Positions 8,099-17,123 are shown, numbered from the stretch's first letter. The stretch is DNA of 64,000 bases from an uncultured Myxococcales bacterium (GCA_937949945.1 CALFEQ010000085.1:1-64000); one strand, 5' to 3'. Notes: generated by a model from the letters alone, not told the origin. Translations and numbers: made by a program.

Positions 8099-9639
8099 GG
8101 CGTCGCCCCGTCGAACCGTTCGCCCTCGAGCCCGAGCATGTGCCGGCCGATCTCTTCGTCCGTCGCCGTCGGCGGGAGCTCCGCGACGATGCGCCCGCGC
8201 GCGAGCACCACGATGCGCGAGGCGAGCTTGCGGAGCTCGTCGAGGTCCGCGCTGATGACCAGGACGCCGGCGCCCCGCGCCGCCGCGTCGCGCAGCTTCG
8301 CGTGGATGTCCGCCGACGCGGCGAGGTCGACGCCGCGCGTGGGCTGGGCGGCGACGACGACGCGCGCGCTCCGGGAGAGCGCCCGCTCGACGACGATCTT
8401 CTGCTGGTTGCCACCCGAGAGCGTGCGCGCGAGCCGATCGAGATCGGTGGGCGCGCCCGATCGCTCGATGCGAGCGCGCGCCTCGCGCTCGAGCGCCTCG
8501 CGGTCGATTCCGCCGTGCCAGCGCGCAAAACGCCCGAGCTCTCCGAGCACGACGTTGTCGCGCAACGACGCGTCGAGGACGAGCCCCTCCGTCTGCCGAT
8601 CTTCGCGCACGATCGCGAACGGCCCTCCGCGGACGATGCCCGCGTCGGGCGCGACGTCGCCGCCGAGGACCGCCACGAGCTCCTTCTGCCCATTGCCCTC
8701 GATGCCCGCGACGCCCACGATCTCGCCCTCGCGGAGCGTCAGCGACAAGTCGACGAGCCCGCGGCCCACGCGGACGCCCTCCATCACCAGCGCCTCGCCC
8801 CCGCCCGACGCCGCCGCGTCGCCGGCGCCCGTCGCGGCGTCGCCGGCGCGGGCGTGCGCAACGGATCCTGCGCCCATGATCGCGGACCCGATCGCGTCGA
8901 TCTGCGCGCCGACGTCGCCGTCGCGATCGAGCGGCCGCGAGAACACGAGCTCCCCGCGGCGCATGACGGTCACGACGTCGGCGTGATCGCGGACCTCGTC
9001 GAGCTTGTGCGTCACGACGACGACGCCCTTGCCCGCCTGCACGAGCCTCCGCAAGGTCGCGTAGAGCTGCGTCGCCTCGGACTTCGTGAGCACGGCCGTG
9101 GGCTCGTCGAGGATGAGGAGCCGCGCGTCCCGGAAGAGGGCGCGGGCGATCTCGACCCGCTGGCGGTCGCCGATGCCCAGCGCCTCGACGCGCTCGTCGA
9201 GCGGCAGCTTCACGCCGAGGTCGTCCGCGATCGCCTGCGCCCGCGCGCGCGCCGATGCCTCGTCGAGGGCGCCTCTCTTCGTCGGCTCGGCGCCCAGCAT
9301 GAGGTTCTCGAGCACCGTGAAGACCGGGATCAGGGCGAAGTGCTGGAGCACCATCGACACCCCGCGCCGTATCGCCTCCCGCGGCGTGTGAGGGTCGAGC
9401 CGCGCGCCCCCGACGACGACCTCGCCCGCGTCGGGGACGAGCATGCCGGCCAGCACCTTGAGGAGCGTGCTCTTGCCCGCCCCGTTCTCACCGCAGACGG
9501 CGTGGATCCGTCCAGCCTCGAGCTCGATGCTCACGCCGCGCACGGCGCGGATCTCGCCGAACCGCTTCTCGACGGCTCGAGCGACGGCGAGCGCGCGGGC
9601 GCCTCGAACCGACGCTGATTCCGGCAGCCCGACCGCCAC
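8095..9639 (-). CDS. BMP-type ABC transporter, tandem ATP-binding protein
   Basis: A 514-residue protein with two ATPase domains, as in RbsA/YufO-type proteins. The first half has Walker A GENGAGKST, Walker B LLILDEPTAVL and the Q-loop region SMVLQHFALIPVF, but a weak signature (LGIGDRQRVEI). The second half has a degenerate Walker A (GIEGNGQKE) and a good signature (LSGGNQQK). Such asymmetry is normal in this family. A GTG start is used. No periplasmic BMP lipoprotein is next to it, although that gene usually leads the operon; the upstream neighbour is a divergent pilin-like gene. Confidence 0.92.
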   Translation of the reverse strand: MAVGLPESASVRGARALAVARAVEKRFGEIRAVRGVSIELEAGRIHAVCGENGAGKSTLLKVLAGMLVPDAGEVVVGGARLDPHTPREAIRRGVSMVLQHFALIPVFTVLENLMLGAEPTKRGALDEASARARAQAIADDLGVKLPLDERVEALGIGDRQRVEIARALFRDARLLILDEPTAVLTKSEATQLYATLRRLVQAGKGVVVVTHKLDEVRDHADVVTVMRRGELVFSRPLDRDGDVGAQIDAIGSAIMGAGSVAHARAGDAATGAGDAAASGGGEALVMEGVRVGRGLVDLSLTLREGEIVGVAGIEGNGQKELVAVLGGDVAPDAGIVRGGPFAIVREDRQTEGLVLDASLRDNVVLGELGRFARWHGGIDREALEREARARIERSGAPTDLDRLARTLSGGNQQKIVVERALSRSARVVVAAQPTRGVDLAASADIHAKLRDAAARGAGVLVISADLDELRKLASRIVVLARGRIVAELPPTATDEEIGRHMLGLEGERFDGATP

Positions 9640-9706
9640 GGGCGCGAAGCATAGGCCGTTTTGGACCGGAAATGCTCACCGTGGGATGTCGGGCCGGGTT
9701 TCCCGT

Positions 9707-10300
9707 ATGATCGAGGGAGTGGGAGCGCTCGCGTCAGCTTCACCATCCGACGGCAAGGCGCGCGCGCGCTCTTTCCTCCGCGGCGCGACGCTCGTGGAGT
9801 ACGCGCTCATCGTCGTCGCCATCGTCCTCATCGCAGCGGGCTCGTTCAAGCTCCTCGGCTCGGCCCTCAACAAGCGGAGCAGCGTCGTGGGCGACACCGT
9901 CGCCGGCAGCGCCGAAGGCGCCGGCGGCGGCTCGGGCGCGACGGGAGGCACGGGCGGCTCCCGCCAGAGGGGCGGTGGTGGAGGCGTCGGCGGCGACAAG
10001 GCGACGGTCGCCACGAAGGTCTCCGTCGGCGGCGTCGGCGGCGCCGCCGGCGAGAACGGCGTCGGCGGCGGCGCGTCGAGGAGCGGCCGCACGGCGGGAG
10101 CCGGCGGTGGCGAAGGCAGCGGAAGCGGCGGCGGCGACGACCCCGGCGATCTCACGGAGGGCTTCACGACGAAGCGTTGGTTTGCCCTCGGCCTCCTCGT
10201 GGCGGGCCTCCTCGCGATCGGCTACGTCGTCGCATCGATGCGCCGCGCAAAGAACGCGGCAGCCAACGCGCTCGCGAAGGGCGGCCGCCCCCGAGCCTGA
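9707..10300 (+). CDS. Flp-like pilin with Gly-rich linker and second membrane segment
   Basis: A 197-residue protein. After a 26-residue leader, RG|ATLVEYALIVVAIVL matches a Flp/type IVb prepilin site (Gly before the cut, Glu at mature position 5, then a hydrophobic helix), so it looks like a prepilin peptidase substrate. Unlike ordinary Flp pilins of about 50-60 residues, it continues with about 90 residues of Gly/Ser/Ala-rich low complexity, then a second membrane segment (WFALGLLVAGLLAIGYVVAS) and a basic tail. No tad genes (cpaF, tadB, tadC, rcpA) are nearby. It could be a membrane-tethered pilin-like protein rather than a fibre subunit. Confidence 0.7.
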   Translation: MIEGVGALASASPSDGKARARSFLRGATLVEYALIVVAIVLIAAGSFKLLGSALNKRSSVVGDTVAGSAEGAGGGSGATGGTGGSRQRGGGGGVGGDKATVATKVSVGGVGGAAGENGVGGGASRSGRTAGAGGGEGSGSGGGDDPGDLTEGFTTKRWFALGLLVAGLLAIGYVVASMRRAKNAAANALAKGGRPRA

Positions 10301-10316
10301 CGGCCATCAGGCTTCG

Positions 10317-10485
10317 GACTCCAGTCTCCAGGCATCCGTCTCCAGATTTTGGTAACAGACGGACAGCGAGCCTCGAGCCTCCCTGCAGGGGCCTGGGGTC
10401 TGAGGCGTCCCGAGTGAGAGACGAGGAGCGCGCGACCTCGTGGCCACTCGCGTCATCCCTGGAGCCTGGAGCCTGGAGCCCGGAG
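10317..10485. repeat. composite repeat with opposed hexamer arrays (locus A)
   Basis: At 10317-10346 the + strand carries degenerate CTCCAG-type units (ACTCCAGTCTCCAGG, then GTCTCCAGATTTTGG). At 10459-10485 it carries the opposite orientation, three clean CTGGAGC units. About 110 bp lies between. The left edge CTCCAGATTTTGGTAACAGAC resembles CTCCGGATTTCGGGGCCAGAC of the copy at 28.8 kb, so homology extends past the simple hexamers. It sits just 3' of the kinase gene that ends at 10495. Confidence 0.5.
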
Positions 10486-10494
10486 GCCTTCCCG

Positions 10495-12168
10495 TCATCT
10501 CCCCCGCAGCCCCGTCCACGCCAAGAAGCGCTGCCACATCGACGGCGGCGGCGCGGGAGGCGGCGGCGGATGCGGAGCCCACGGGATCGCGGGCACGCCG
10601 TGCATCGGCGACGGCGTGCCGTACGGTCCGCTCGACGGATACGACGGCGGCGCGGGCGGGAGGTTCGGGAGCTCGTACCCGCTCGAGGGCGCCGCCGGCA
10701 TGACCGGGGGACTGATCCCCGGGCCTCGCGTCGCGCGGGCGCGCGCGCGCAAGGCCTCTTGGTCGGCGGGGGCCAGCGATACGCCGCATGCGCCGCACAC
10801 GCGCGCGTGCGGCGCGTTGAGGGTCTGGCACATCGCGCACGGCCGCGGCTCGTTCCGATCGACGCGGGTGGCGTCGTCGGGGCGCGCGCGGTTCGTCGAC
10901 GGGCTGTCGGCGGGAAAGACCGGTTGTGCCTCGAGACGCCGCGGATCCGCCGGGACATGGCCGGCGCGCGGCTGGACGGACCGGCGCGGGACCGCGAGCC
11001 CGCTCCGCGGCGTGACGGGAGGGGCGGGAGGCGGCGGAGGCTTGGAGGGGAGCGGCCCCGCCCCCGATGGCCCGGACGGAACGGGACGCGCGACGGCCGT
11101 TCGAGAATGCGAGGAATGCCGAGGCGGCCGGTCGATCTTGATGGTCGCGTCGTCGAACTGGAGCTGGGCGCGCGGGCCCTCGTTGACCGTCGCGTCGTCC
11201 GGCGACAGTCGCGCCGAGTACGGCCGCCCCATGACCGTCTGATCGTCGGACGAGTACGGGTCGCCGTCGTTGCGACCGTACTCGAGATCGATCAGGTTCG
11301 CGTCGTCGGGCATGAGCGCCATCGTGAGCGCTCGCCGGAGCTCGGCCATCGACTCGAAGCGGCGATCGGGGTTCTTCGCGAGGCAGCGGAGGACGACGCG
11401 ATCGAGCTCGTTCGGGATGCCGGGGACCACCTCGATGAGCGGCTTCGGCATCACGTTGAGGTGCGCGTGGATCAGCGCGGGCACGCCGGTGTCGCGGAAC
11501 GGGGCCTGCCCGCTCAGCATCTTGTAGAGCACGACGCCGAGCGAATAGACGTCCGTGCGGCCGTCGACCGGCTTGCCCATGATCTGCTCGGGCGCCATGT
11601 AGTCGACGGTTCCGACGAGCATTCCCGTATGGGTGAGCTGCGTCTCCTGATCCGACGGGAGGAACGATTTCGCGACGCCGAAATCCAGCACCTTGACGAA
11701 GTCGGGGTCGCCGGCGCGCGAGAGGAGCATCACGTTCGCGGGCTTGAGATCGCGATGGACGATCCCCGCCGCATGTGCGGCCTGGAGCGCGTCGCAGATC
11801 TGCCGGCCGATGTGGACCGTCGTCTCCGGGGACAGCGCGCCTTCTCGACGCAAGCGCGCGGACAGCGACTCGCCCTCGAGCAGCTCCATGACGAAGTACA
11901 GGCCGCCCTCCTCCGTCCGCCCGAGATCGAAGACCTCGACGATGTGCTCGTGCTGGAGGCGCGCCGTGTTCTTCGCCTCGCGGAGGAAGCGCCCGGCGAT
12001 CTCCTCGTCGAGCTGCTCCACGCCGTCGGGACGGATGAGCTTGACGGCGATGGGCCGCTTCATCGTGAGGTCGACGCCGCGGTAGACGACGCCCATGCCC
12101 CCGTGCCCGAGGGTCGCGTCCAGGCGGTATCGCCCGCCGAGCAGCCGTGGCAGATCCTCGTCCGACAT
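10495..12168 (-). CDS. Ser/Thr protein kinase with C-terminal zinc ribbon
   Basis: A 557-residue Hanks-type kinase. The catalytic domain (about residues 10-270) is complete: glycine loop GHGGMGVVYRG, IAVKLI with the ATP-binding Lys, HRDLKPANVML, LDFGVAK and GTVDYMAPEQ. A long Pro/Asp-rich linker follows, with repeated DDAT/DDQT motifs that could be phosphosites, then a zinc ribbon CAMCQTLN...CGACG (about residues 440-460) and a Pro-rich tail. No membrane segment is seen, so it is probably cytoplasmic. The start is the ATG of MSDEDLPRLL; a GTG 39 bp further upstream is in frame but codes an unlikely extension. Its substrate is unknown. Confidence 0.9.
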   Translation of the reverse strand: MSDEDLPRLLGGRYRLDATLGHGGMGVVYRGVDLTMKRPIAVKLIRPDGVEQLDEEIAGRFLREAKNTARLQHEHIVEVFDLGRTEEGGLYFVMELLEGESLSARLRREGALSPETTVHIGRQICDALQAAHAAGIVHRDLKPANVMLLSRAGDPDFVKVLDFGVAKSFLPSDQETQLTHTGMLVGTVDYMAPEQIMGKPVDGRTDVYSLGVVLYKMLSGQAPFRDTGVPALIHAHLNVMPKPLIEVVPGIPNELDRVVLRCLAKNPDRRFESMAELRRALTMALMPDDANLIDLEYGRNDGDPYSSDDQTVMGRPYSARLSPDDATVNEGPRAQLQFDDATIKIDRPPRHSSHSRTAVARPVPSGPSGAGPLPSKPPPPPAPPVTPRSGLAVPRRSVQPRAGHVPADPRRLEAQPVFPADSPSTNRARPDDATRVDRNEPRPCAMCQTLNAPHARVCGACGVSLAPADQEALRARARATRGPGISPPVMPAAPSSGYELPNLPPAPPSYPSSGPYGTPSPMHGVPAIPWAPHPPPPPAPPPSMWQRFLAWTGLRGR

Positions 12169-12238
12169 CCGTTGAGCCCGAACCGGTGCCGACGGACAGC
12201 GTATCACGGGCGCTCACGCGACCCCCGCCATTCGAATT

Positions 12239-12460
12239 GTGCGCTATGGTCCCCCCGTGGACCGGGAGACCCACAGCCGCTACCTCGAGTACCGTGATCG
12301 CTTCGGATACTTCGGCCGTGGCAACGCCGTCATGTTGACGCGCGAGCAGTTCGCCGTCCTCGACGCGGAGCATCGCACCCTGGAGGCCAAGGGCCGTGCC
12401 CGCGACGACGAGGAAGAGGCCCGCTGGGAGGAGCTCAACAAGCTCCTCTTCCGGGACTGA
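12239..12460 (+). CDS. small conserved-looking hypothetical protein
   Basis: A 73-residue protein (67 if the GTG at 12257 is used). It is soluble, with an aromatic N-terminal half (SRYLEYRDRFGYFGRG) and an acidic helical C-terminal half (EEEARWEELNKLLFRD). Codon use follows the genome pattern. It diverges from the kinase gene, with about 70 bp between the two starts, and converges on ddl. No known motif is recognised. It is too short and plain for a functional guess. Confidence 0.6.
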   Translation: MRYGPPVDRETHSRYLEYRDRFGYFGRGNAVMLTREQFAVLDAEHRTLEAKGRARDDEEEARWEELNKLLFRD

Positions 12461-12462
12461 GC

Positions 12463-12487
12463 GCGCCCCCGCGCGTCGACGGGGCGC
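12463..12487. terminator. hairpin between convergent genes
   Basis: GCGCCCC (12463-12469) and GGGGCGC (12481-12487) form a 7-bp GC stem between the stop codons of the small protein (12460) and ddl (12509). It could serve either direction. No clear T run follows on either side, so it may be only a stem that blocks readthrough or decay. Confidence 0.3.
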
Positions 12488-12508
12488 TGGCGTCGCCCGC
12501 GAAGGCGG

Positions 12509-13546
12509 TCAGACGGCCTGCCGCTGCACCTCCGGCTCGACCTCGCGCACGAGCGAGAGATCGCGCTCGCTGAACGAGACGCCGGACTGGTGCCGCTCGT
12601 CCGTGCGCCGCCGCTGCGGACGGCTCGCGTGGAGCGTGGCGCCCTCGAGGATGGCCTCGCAGAGCGAGCCGTAGTCGATGCCGGCGTGCTCGGCGATCTT
12701 CGGCAAGAGCGAGGTCGGGGTCATCCCCGGCAGCGTGTTGACCTCGAGGACGTACTCGTTCTCGCCTTCGGTCACGAGCAGGTCGACGCGGCAGGCGCCG
12801 GTGCACCCGAGCGCCCGCGCGGCGCGCTCCGCGAGGTTCAGGATCCCACGCACGCGCGTGGAGGGGATGCGGGGCGGGAGGACGTAGTCCGTCTCGCCCG
12901 GCGTGTACTTCGCCGTGTAGTCGTAGAGGCCGCGCTTCGGGACGACCTCGATGGCGCCGAGCACCCGCCCGTCGAGGATGCCCACGTGCACCTCGGTGGC
13001 CTTCACGAACCGCTCGACCAGCGCGTAGCGGTCGTGATCGAGGGCGGCCTCGAGGCCGCGCCGGAGCTCTGCGAGGTCGTTCGCCTTCGCCAGGCCGACG
13101 GAGGATCCCTCGCACCGCGGCTTCACGATGACGGGGAAGCCGAAGCTGCCGTGGACCTCCTCGAGGTCCAGGAGGTCCGCCTCCTGAGCGACGTAGTACG
13201 GCGGCGTCGGGATGTTGTGGAGGCGGAACATCTCCTTCGCCTTCAGCTTGTCCATCGCCAGCGCCGACGCGAGGACGCTCGAGCCGGTGTACGGGATGCC
13301 CATCATCTCCAGCATCCCCTGGATGCATCCGTCCTCGCCGAGACGGCCGTGCAGGGCGAGGAAGGCCACGTCGATCTTGGCCTCGCGGATGGCCCGGTCG
13401 GCCGGCTTGCCCTCCTCGAGGATCACGCGCACGACGTCATGGCCGCGAGCTGCGAGCGCCTGCGCAACGCCCTCTCCCGTGCGCAGCGAGATCTCCCGCT
13501 CCGCGCTCGTGCCGCCCATCAACACCCCCACGCGCCGCTTGCTCAT
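12509..13546 (-). CDS. ddl: D-alanine--D-alanine ligase
   Basis: A 345-residue ATP-grasp ligase that joins two D-Ala residues for peptidoglycan precursors. Signatures are GGTSAEREISLRTG (N-terminal), HGRLGEDGCIQGMLE, KPRCEGSSVGL in the ATP-grasp fold, and EVNTLPGMTPTSLLPKIA with the metal ligands. The core ends near residue 305; a charged tail of about 40 residues (from ASRPQRRRTDE) is extra compared with typical Ddl enzymes. It is not within a mur cluster here. About 575 bp upstream is non-coding. Confidence 0.95.
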   Translation of the reverse strand: MSKRRVGVLMGGTSAEREISLRTGEGVAQALAARGHDVVRVILEEGKPADRAIREAKIDVAFLALHGRLGEDGCIQGMLEMMGIPYTGSSVLASALAMDKLKAKEMFRLHNIPTPPYYVAQEADLLDLEEVHGSFGFPVIVKPRCEGSSVGLAKANDLAELRRGLEAALDHDRYALVERFVKATEVHVGILDGRVLGAIEVVPKRGLYDYTAKYTPGETDYVLPPRIPSTRVRGILNLAERAARALGCTGACRVDLLVTEGENEYVLEVNTLPGMTPTSLLPKIAEHAGIDYGSLCEAILEGATLHASRPQRRRTDERHQSGVSFSERDLSLVREVEPEVQRQAV

Positions 13547-14121
13547 TCGTCACTCACCTTTTCTTTCCATGCGAGTGGGCCGCCGATCCGACCGGACGCG
13601 CCCAGCGTGCTGGACGGTCCGCGAGGGCCCAGGACGATTCGGCGAACGCCGAACCGCATCGAAGGAGCACTCCAAGATCCGCGCCGCGTGAAATCGGCGG
13701 GAAATAAGGGAAAGAGCAACCCCTCGCCGTGTCGAACGAGACACAGCCCGGTGACCGCGCTGGGCACTGCACGACGTCGGTGCGCGGGGCGCGATGGCCG
13801 AGGCCACCGCGAATGCTCGTTCTCACGTAGCCAATTCGGGGTCAAGAGGCCAAGTTTGTTGCAGACTCCGTCGTCGCCCCGTCCCGCCGGCCGCCGGAGG
13901 AGGAGGCCCCCTGGCCCGGGCGCGACGGATCTCCGACCGCGGCGAATCGAGACCTCGAGTGCGCACTGAGGTCGAGAGTCGTCCTCTCCCCGGTCACGGA
14001 CGCCGAGCCTCGACCCGTCGCGCACCCGCCTTCCCGCAGCCGCGTGCCCGACGACGCGCACACGGCGTCCTCCCGAGCGGCTTCGGCCGCCCGCCTCGAG
14101 CGTCACGCCTGCGCGGTGCGC
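13547..14121. other. long intergenic region, no gene seen
   Basis: This region lies upstream of ddl and downstream of the PP2C gene, both on the minus strand. Open frames here have atypical codon use and no recognisable product. A less GC-rich patch around 13690-13720 (GAAATAAGGGAAAGAG) and another near 13825-13862 may hold the ddl promoter, but no clear -35/-10 pair was found. No repeat from the families described elsewhere in the window was identified. Confidence 0.5.
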
Positions 14122-14907
14122 TCAGTCGATCTCGACGAGGACCGCCGTGATGTTGTCCTTGCCGCCGCGCTCGTTCGCGAGGGAGATGAACTTCCTCACC
14201 GCCTTCTCGCCGCTGAGCGCGACGATCGGAGCGATGTCCGACTCGCGGAGGTAGCCGTGGAGGCCGTCGCTGCAGAGGAGGAAGCGGTCGCCGGCGTGGA
14301 GCTTGACGAGCCCCGTGTCGACCTGGACGTAGTCCCTGTTGCCGACGGCGCGCGTGATCACGTTCCGGTGCGGCGACTTCTTCGCCTCCTGCGGAGTGAT
14401 GAGGCCCTGCTTGAGCTGCCACGCGATGAGCGTGTGGTCTTCCGTGAGCTGCTCGACGAAGTCGCCGTGGATTCGGTAGATGCGGCTGTCGCCGACCTGC
14501 GCGGTCACCGCGTACTCGCCGAGGATGAGGAGCGCGCTCAGCGTCGTGCCCATCCCCGTCTTGCCGCGGTCCATCTCGGCCATCGAGAAGACGATGTACG
14601 TCGCCGCCTGGATGGCACTCTCCATCAGTCGGCTCGCGGCGCGGACGTCTTCCTCCACGATGGGGTCGGCCAGCTCGTGCAGGTTGCCGATGCCGCGCTT
14701 GACCATCCCGTAGACGGTCTCCACGGCCTCCTGACTGGCGATCTCGCCAGCGGCGTGGCCGCCCATACCGTCACCGACGATGTAGAGACCGAGACGGTCG
14801 TCGAACAGAAAGGCATCCTCGTTCGACTGGCGCTTGCGCCCGACGTCGGTGAGGCCGGTTCCCGTCCGACGCAACGGTGGCTGGGCAGGCTGAGTGCTCA
14901 TCGCCAT
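14122..14907 (-). CDS. PP2C-family protein phosphatase
   Basis: A 261-residue Ser/Thr phosphatase. All PP2C metal-binding motifs are present: RQSNEDAFL, VGDGMGGHAAGE, TGMGTTLSALL, AQVGDSRIYR, LLCSDGLHGYL and GGKDNITAVLV. It should therefore be active and could oppose Hanks-type kinases such as the one encoded 2 kb away. No membrane segment or sensor domain is attached. The start is ambiguous between two ATGs at 14907 and 14901; the longer in-frame extension looks non-coding. Confidence 0.92.
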   Translation of the reverse strand: MAMSTQPAQPPLRRTGTGLTDVGRKRQSNEDAFLFDDRLGLYIVGDGMGGHAAGEIASQEAVETVYGMVKRGIGNLHELADPIVEEDVRAASRLMESAIQAATYIVFSMAEMDRGKTGMGTTLSALLILGEYAVTAQVGDSRIYRIHGDFVEQLTEDHTLIAWQLKQGLITPQEAKKSPHRNVITRAVGNRDYVQVDTGLVKLHAGDRFLLCSDGLHGYLRESDIAPIVALSGEKAVRKFISLANERGGKDNITAVLVEID

Positions 14908-15140
14908 GGGCTTCGAGACAACGTACGCATGATAACCGACCTCGTCGGACCAACACATCGACAATTTGGGGCACCCTGCCGCCCCACCGTCCCGACGGCC
15001 GGTTACTTCCAGTTTCGCGGCAACGCCCGGGGGGCGGCTCCCCTTCCGTCCGGTCCTTCCGGGGCGGGGAGATGCCCATTGCCCTCACCTACGGAGGCCC
15101 CTTTCGGATACCTTCCGGCCCACCGACCTTCTCGACGGGG

Positions 15141-17123
15141 GTGGTGGTGAATCGAGCTTCGATCAATCTCGGGGGGGCCCTCCGCACCGGACGCGGCCTC
15201 GGCGGCGCGGAGCTGGGCCTCGCGCTGCTCGTCGTCTCGGTGGTGGCGATGATGATCGTCCCGCTGCCGACGTGGCTCTTGGACGTCCTCATCGCGACGA
15301 ACCTCTCGCTCTCGGTCGCGATCCTCCTCGTCGTCCTCTACGTCCCCGACGCCCTCGCGATCGCCACCTTCCCGACGATCCTCCTCCTCACGACGCTCTT
15401 CCGGCTCGCCCTCAACGTGTCGTCGAGCCGCCTCATCCTGCTGCAGGCGAACGCCGGCGAGGTCATCCAGGCGTTCGGGCAGTTCGTCGTCCGCGGGAAC
15501 TACGTCGTCGGCGCCGTCATCTTCCTCGTCCTCACGATCATCCAATTCATCGTCATCGCGAAGGGCTCCGAGCGCGTTGCCGAGGTCGGCGCGCGCTTCG
15601 TCCTCGACGCGATGCCGGGCAAGCAGATGGCGATCGACGCCGAGCTCCGCTCCGGCGCCATCGACGGCAACGAGGCTCGGCGCCGACGCCGGCTGCTCGC
15701 GCGCGAGAGCCAGTTCTACGGGTCGATGGACGGCGCGATGAAGTTCGTGAAGGGCGACGTCATCGCGTCGCTCGTGATCACCGTCGTCAACGTCCTCGGC
15801 GGCCTCGTCATCGGCGTGGGTCAGAAGGGCATGCCGGCCGTCGACGCGCTCAAGCGCTACGGTCTGCTCACGATCGGCGACGGGCTCGTCTCGCAGATCC
15901 CGGCCCTCGTCCTCTCGACGGCCGCAGGCGTCCTCGTCACGCGGGTCGCGAGCGAGGATCCCGACACGCCGCTCGGACAGGAGCTCGCGAGCCAGCTCTT
16001 CGGCATGCCGAAGGCGCTCCGCGTCGCGTCCGGCTTCGTCCTCGTGCTCGCCGTCGTGCCCGGTCTGCCGGCCGTCCCGTTCCTCGTCCTCGCGGCCGTC
16101 CTCTTCCTCGCTGCTCGCGCCCGCGCGCGGCAGCTCGAGCGCGAGCAGCGCCGCGAAGCCACCGAGCCACGACCGGCGCCACCGTCCGGCCGGCGGTCCG
16201 AGGTGGCCTTCGTGCCCCTCGTCGTTCCGTGGAGCATCGAGGTCAGCGAGGATCTCGCGAGCGTGCTCGACGACGCGCCGGGCGGGGCGCCCGGCCTTCG
16301 CGCGAGCGCCCTCGCGCTCCGCGAGCAGCTCTTCTCCGAGCTCGGCGTCCCCCTCCCCGCGCCACGCGTCCGCGTCGCCCCGGGCCTCCCGAGCCGGAGC
16401 GCCGTCCTCTCGCTCTTCGAGGTGCCGGCCAAGGTCCTGCCCATCCCGGAGGGAGCGCCCGACGACGATGTGGTGCGCCTCGTGACCGACGAAGCCGCCG
16501 AGCTCCTGCGCAGCCGTGCGGCGGACTTCCTCGGACTCGCGGAGACGCAGCGGCTCCTCGACGAGCTCGAGCAGTTCGCGCCGGCGACGGTCCGCAACGT
16601 CGTCCCGAAGCCGGTGTCTCTGACCCTGCTCACCGACGTGCTCCGACGCTTGCTCGAGGAGCGCGTGTCGATCCGCGATCTCCGCGCGATCCTCGAGGGG
16701 CTCGCGCAGCTCGCCGCGACGGAGAAGGACCCGCTGACGCTGACGGAGCTCCTGCGAGCGCAGCTCCGACGCGCGCTCACGTTCAAGCTGACGCGCGGCG
16801 CTCCTCAGCTCGGCGTCATCCTCGTCGATCCGACGATCGAGGACACGATCCGCCGCGCCATCCAGCGCACCCCCGCCGGCGCGTTCCTCACGCTCCCGCC
16901 CGCCGCAGCGCGCGACGTCGTCGCCGCCCTCAAGCGCGCGAGCTCCGAGGCCTCCGCCCAGGGCGGCGCGCCCATCTTCCTCACGCAGCCGGACATCCGG
17001 CGCTTCATGCGCAAGCTCCTCGAGCCGGAGCTGCCGGAGGCCACGGTCGTGAGCTTCGCGGAGCTCCTCCCGGAGGTCGCGCTGCGCCCCCTCGCGCGCG
17101 CGAACCTCGCGGGCATCGGCTGA
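15141..17123 (+). CDS. orphan FlhA/SctV-family type III export gate protein
   Basis: About 660 residues. The N-terminal half has some eight membrane segments and the FHIPEP-family core: RFVLDAMPGKQMAIDAEL, EARRRRRLLARESQFYGS, then MDGAMKFVKGDVIASL. The C-terminal half is the cytoplasmic domain that forms the nonameric ring and binds substrate-chaperone complexes (for example NVVPKPVSLTLLTDVLRRLL). All regions look intact. A GTG cluster at 15141-15147 is preferred over the ATG at 15072 because the intervening codons (ATT, TTT, ATA) are rare here. No other type III secretion or flagellar gene is in the window, so its partners must be elsewhere or absent. Confidence 0.88.
   Translation: MVVNRASINLGGALRTGRGLGGAELGLALLVVSVVAMMIVPLPTWLLDVLIATNLSLSVAILLVVLYVPDALAIATFPTILLLTTLFRLALNVSSSRLILLQANAGEVIQAFGQFVVRGNYVVGAVIFLVLTIIQFIVIAKGSERVAEVGARFVLDAMPGKQMAIDAELRSGAIDGNEARRRRRLLARESQFYGSMDGAMKFVKGDVIASLVITVVNVLGGLVIGVGQKGMPAVDALKRYGLLTIGDGLVSQIPALVLSTAAGVLVTRVASEDPDTPLGQELASQLFGMPKALRVASGFVLVLAVVPGLPAVPFLVLAAVLFLAARARARQLEREQRREATEPRPAPPSGRRSEVAFVPLVVPWSIEVSEDLASVLDDAPGGAPGLRASALALREQLFSELGVPLPAPRVRVAPGLPSRSAVLSLFEVPAKVLPIPEGAPDDDVVRLVTDEAAELLRSRAADFLGLAETQRLLDELEQFAPATVRNVVPKPVSLTLLTDVLRRLLEERVSIRDLRAILEGLAQLAATEKDPLTLTELLRAQLRRALTFKLTRGAPQLGVILVDPTIEDTIRRAIQRTPAGAFLTLPPAAARDVVAALKRASSEASAQGGAPIFLTQPDIRRFMRKLLEPELPEATVVSFAELLPEVALRPLARANLAGIG

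Noticed and set aside
13543..14150. Small genes in the gap between ddl and the phosphatase
   Set aside because: Candidate frames on both strands have rare codons, no good starts and no recognisable product.
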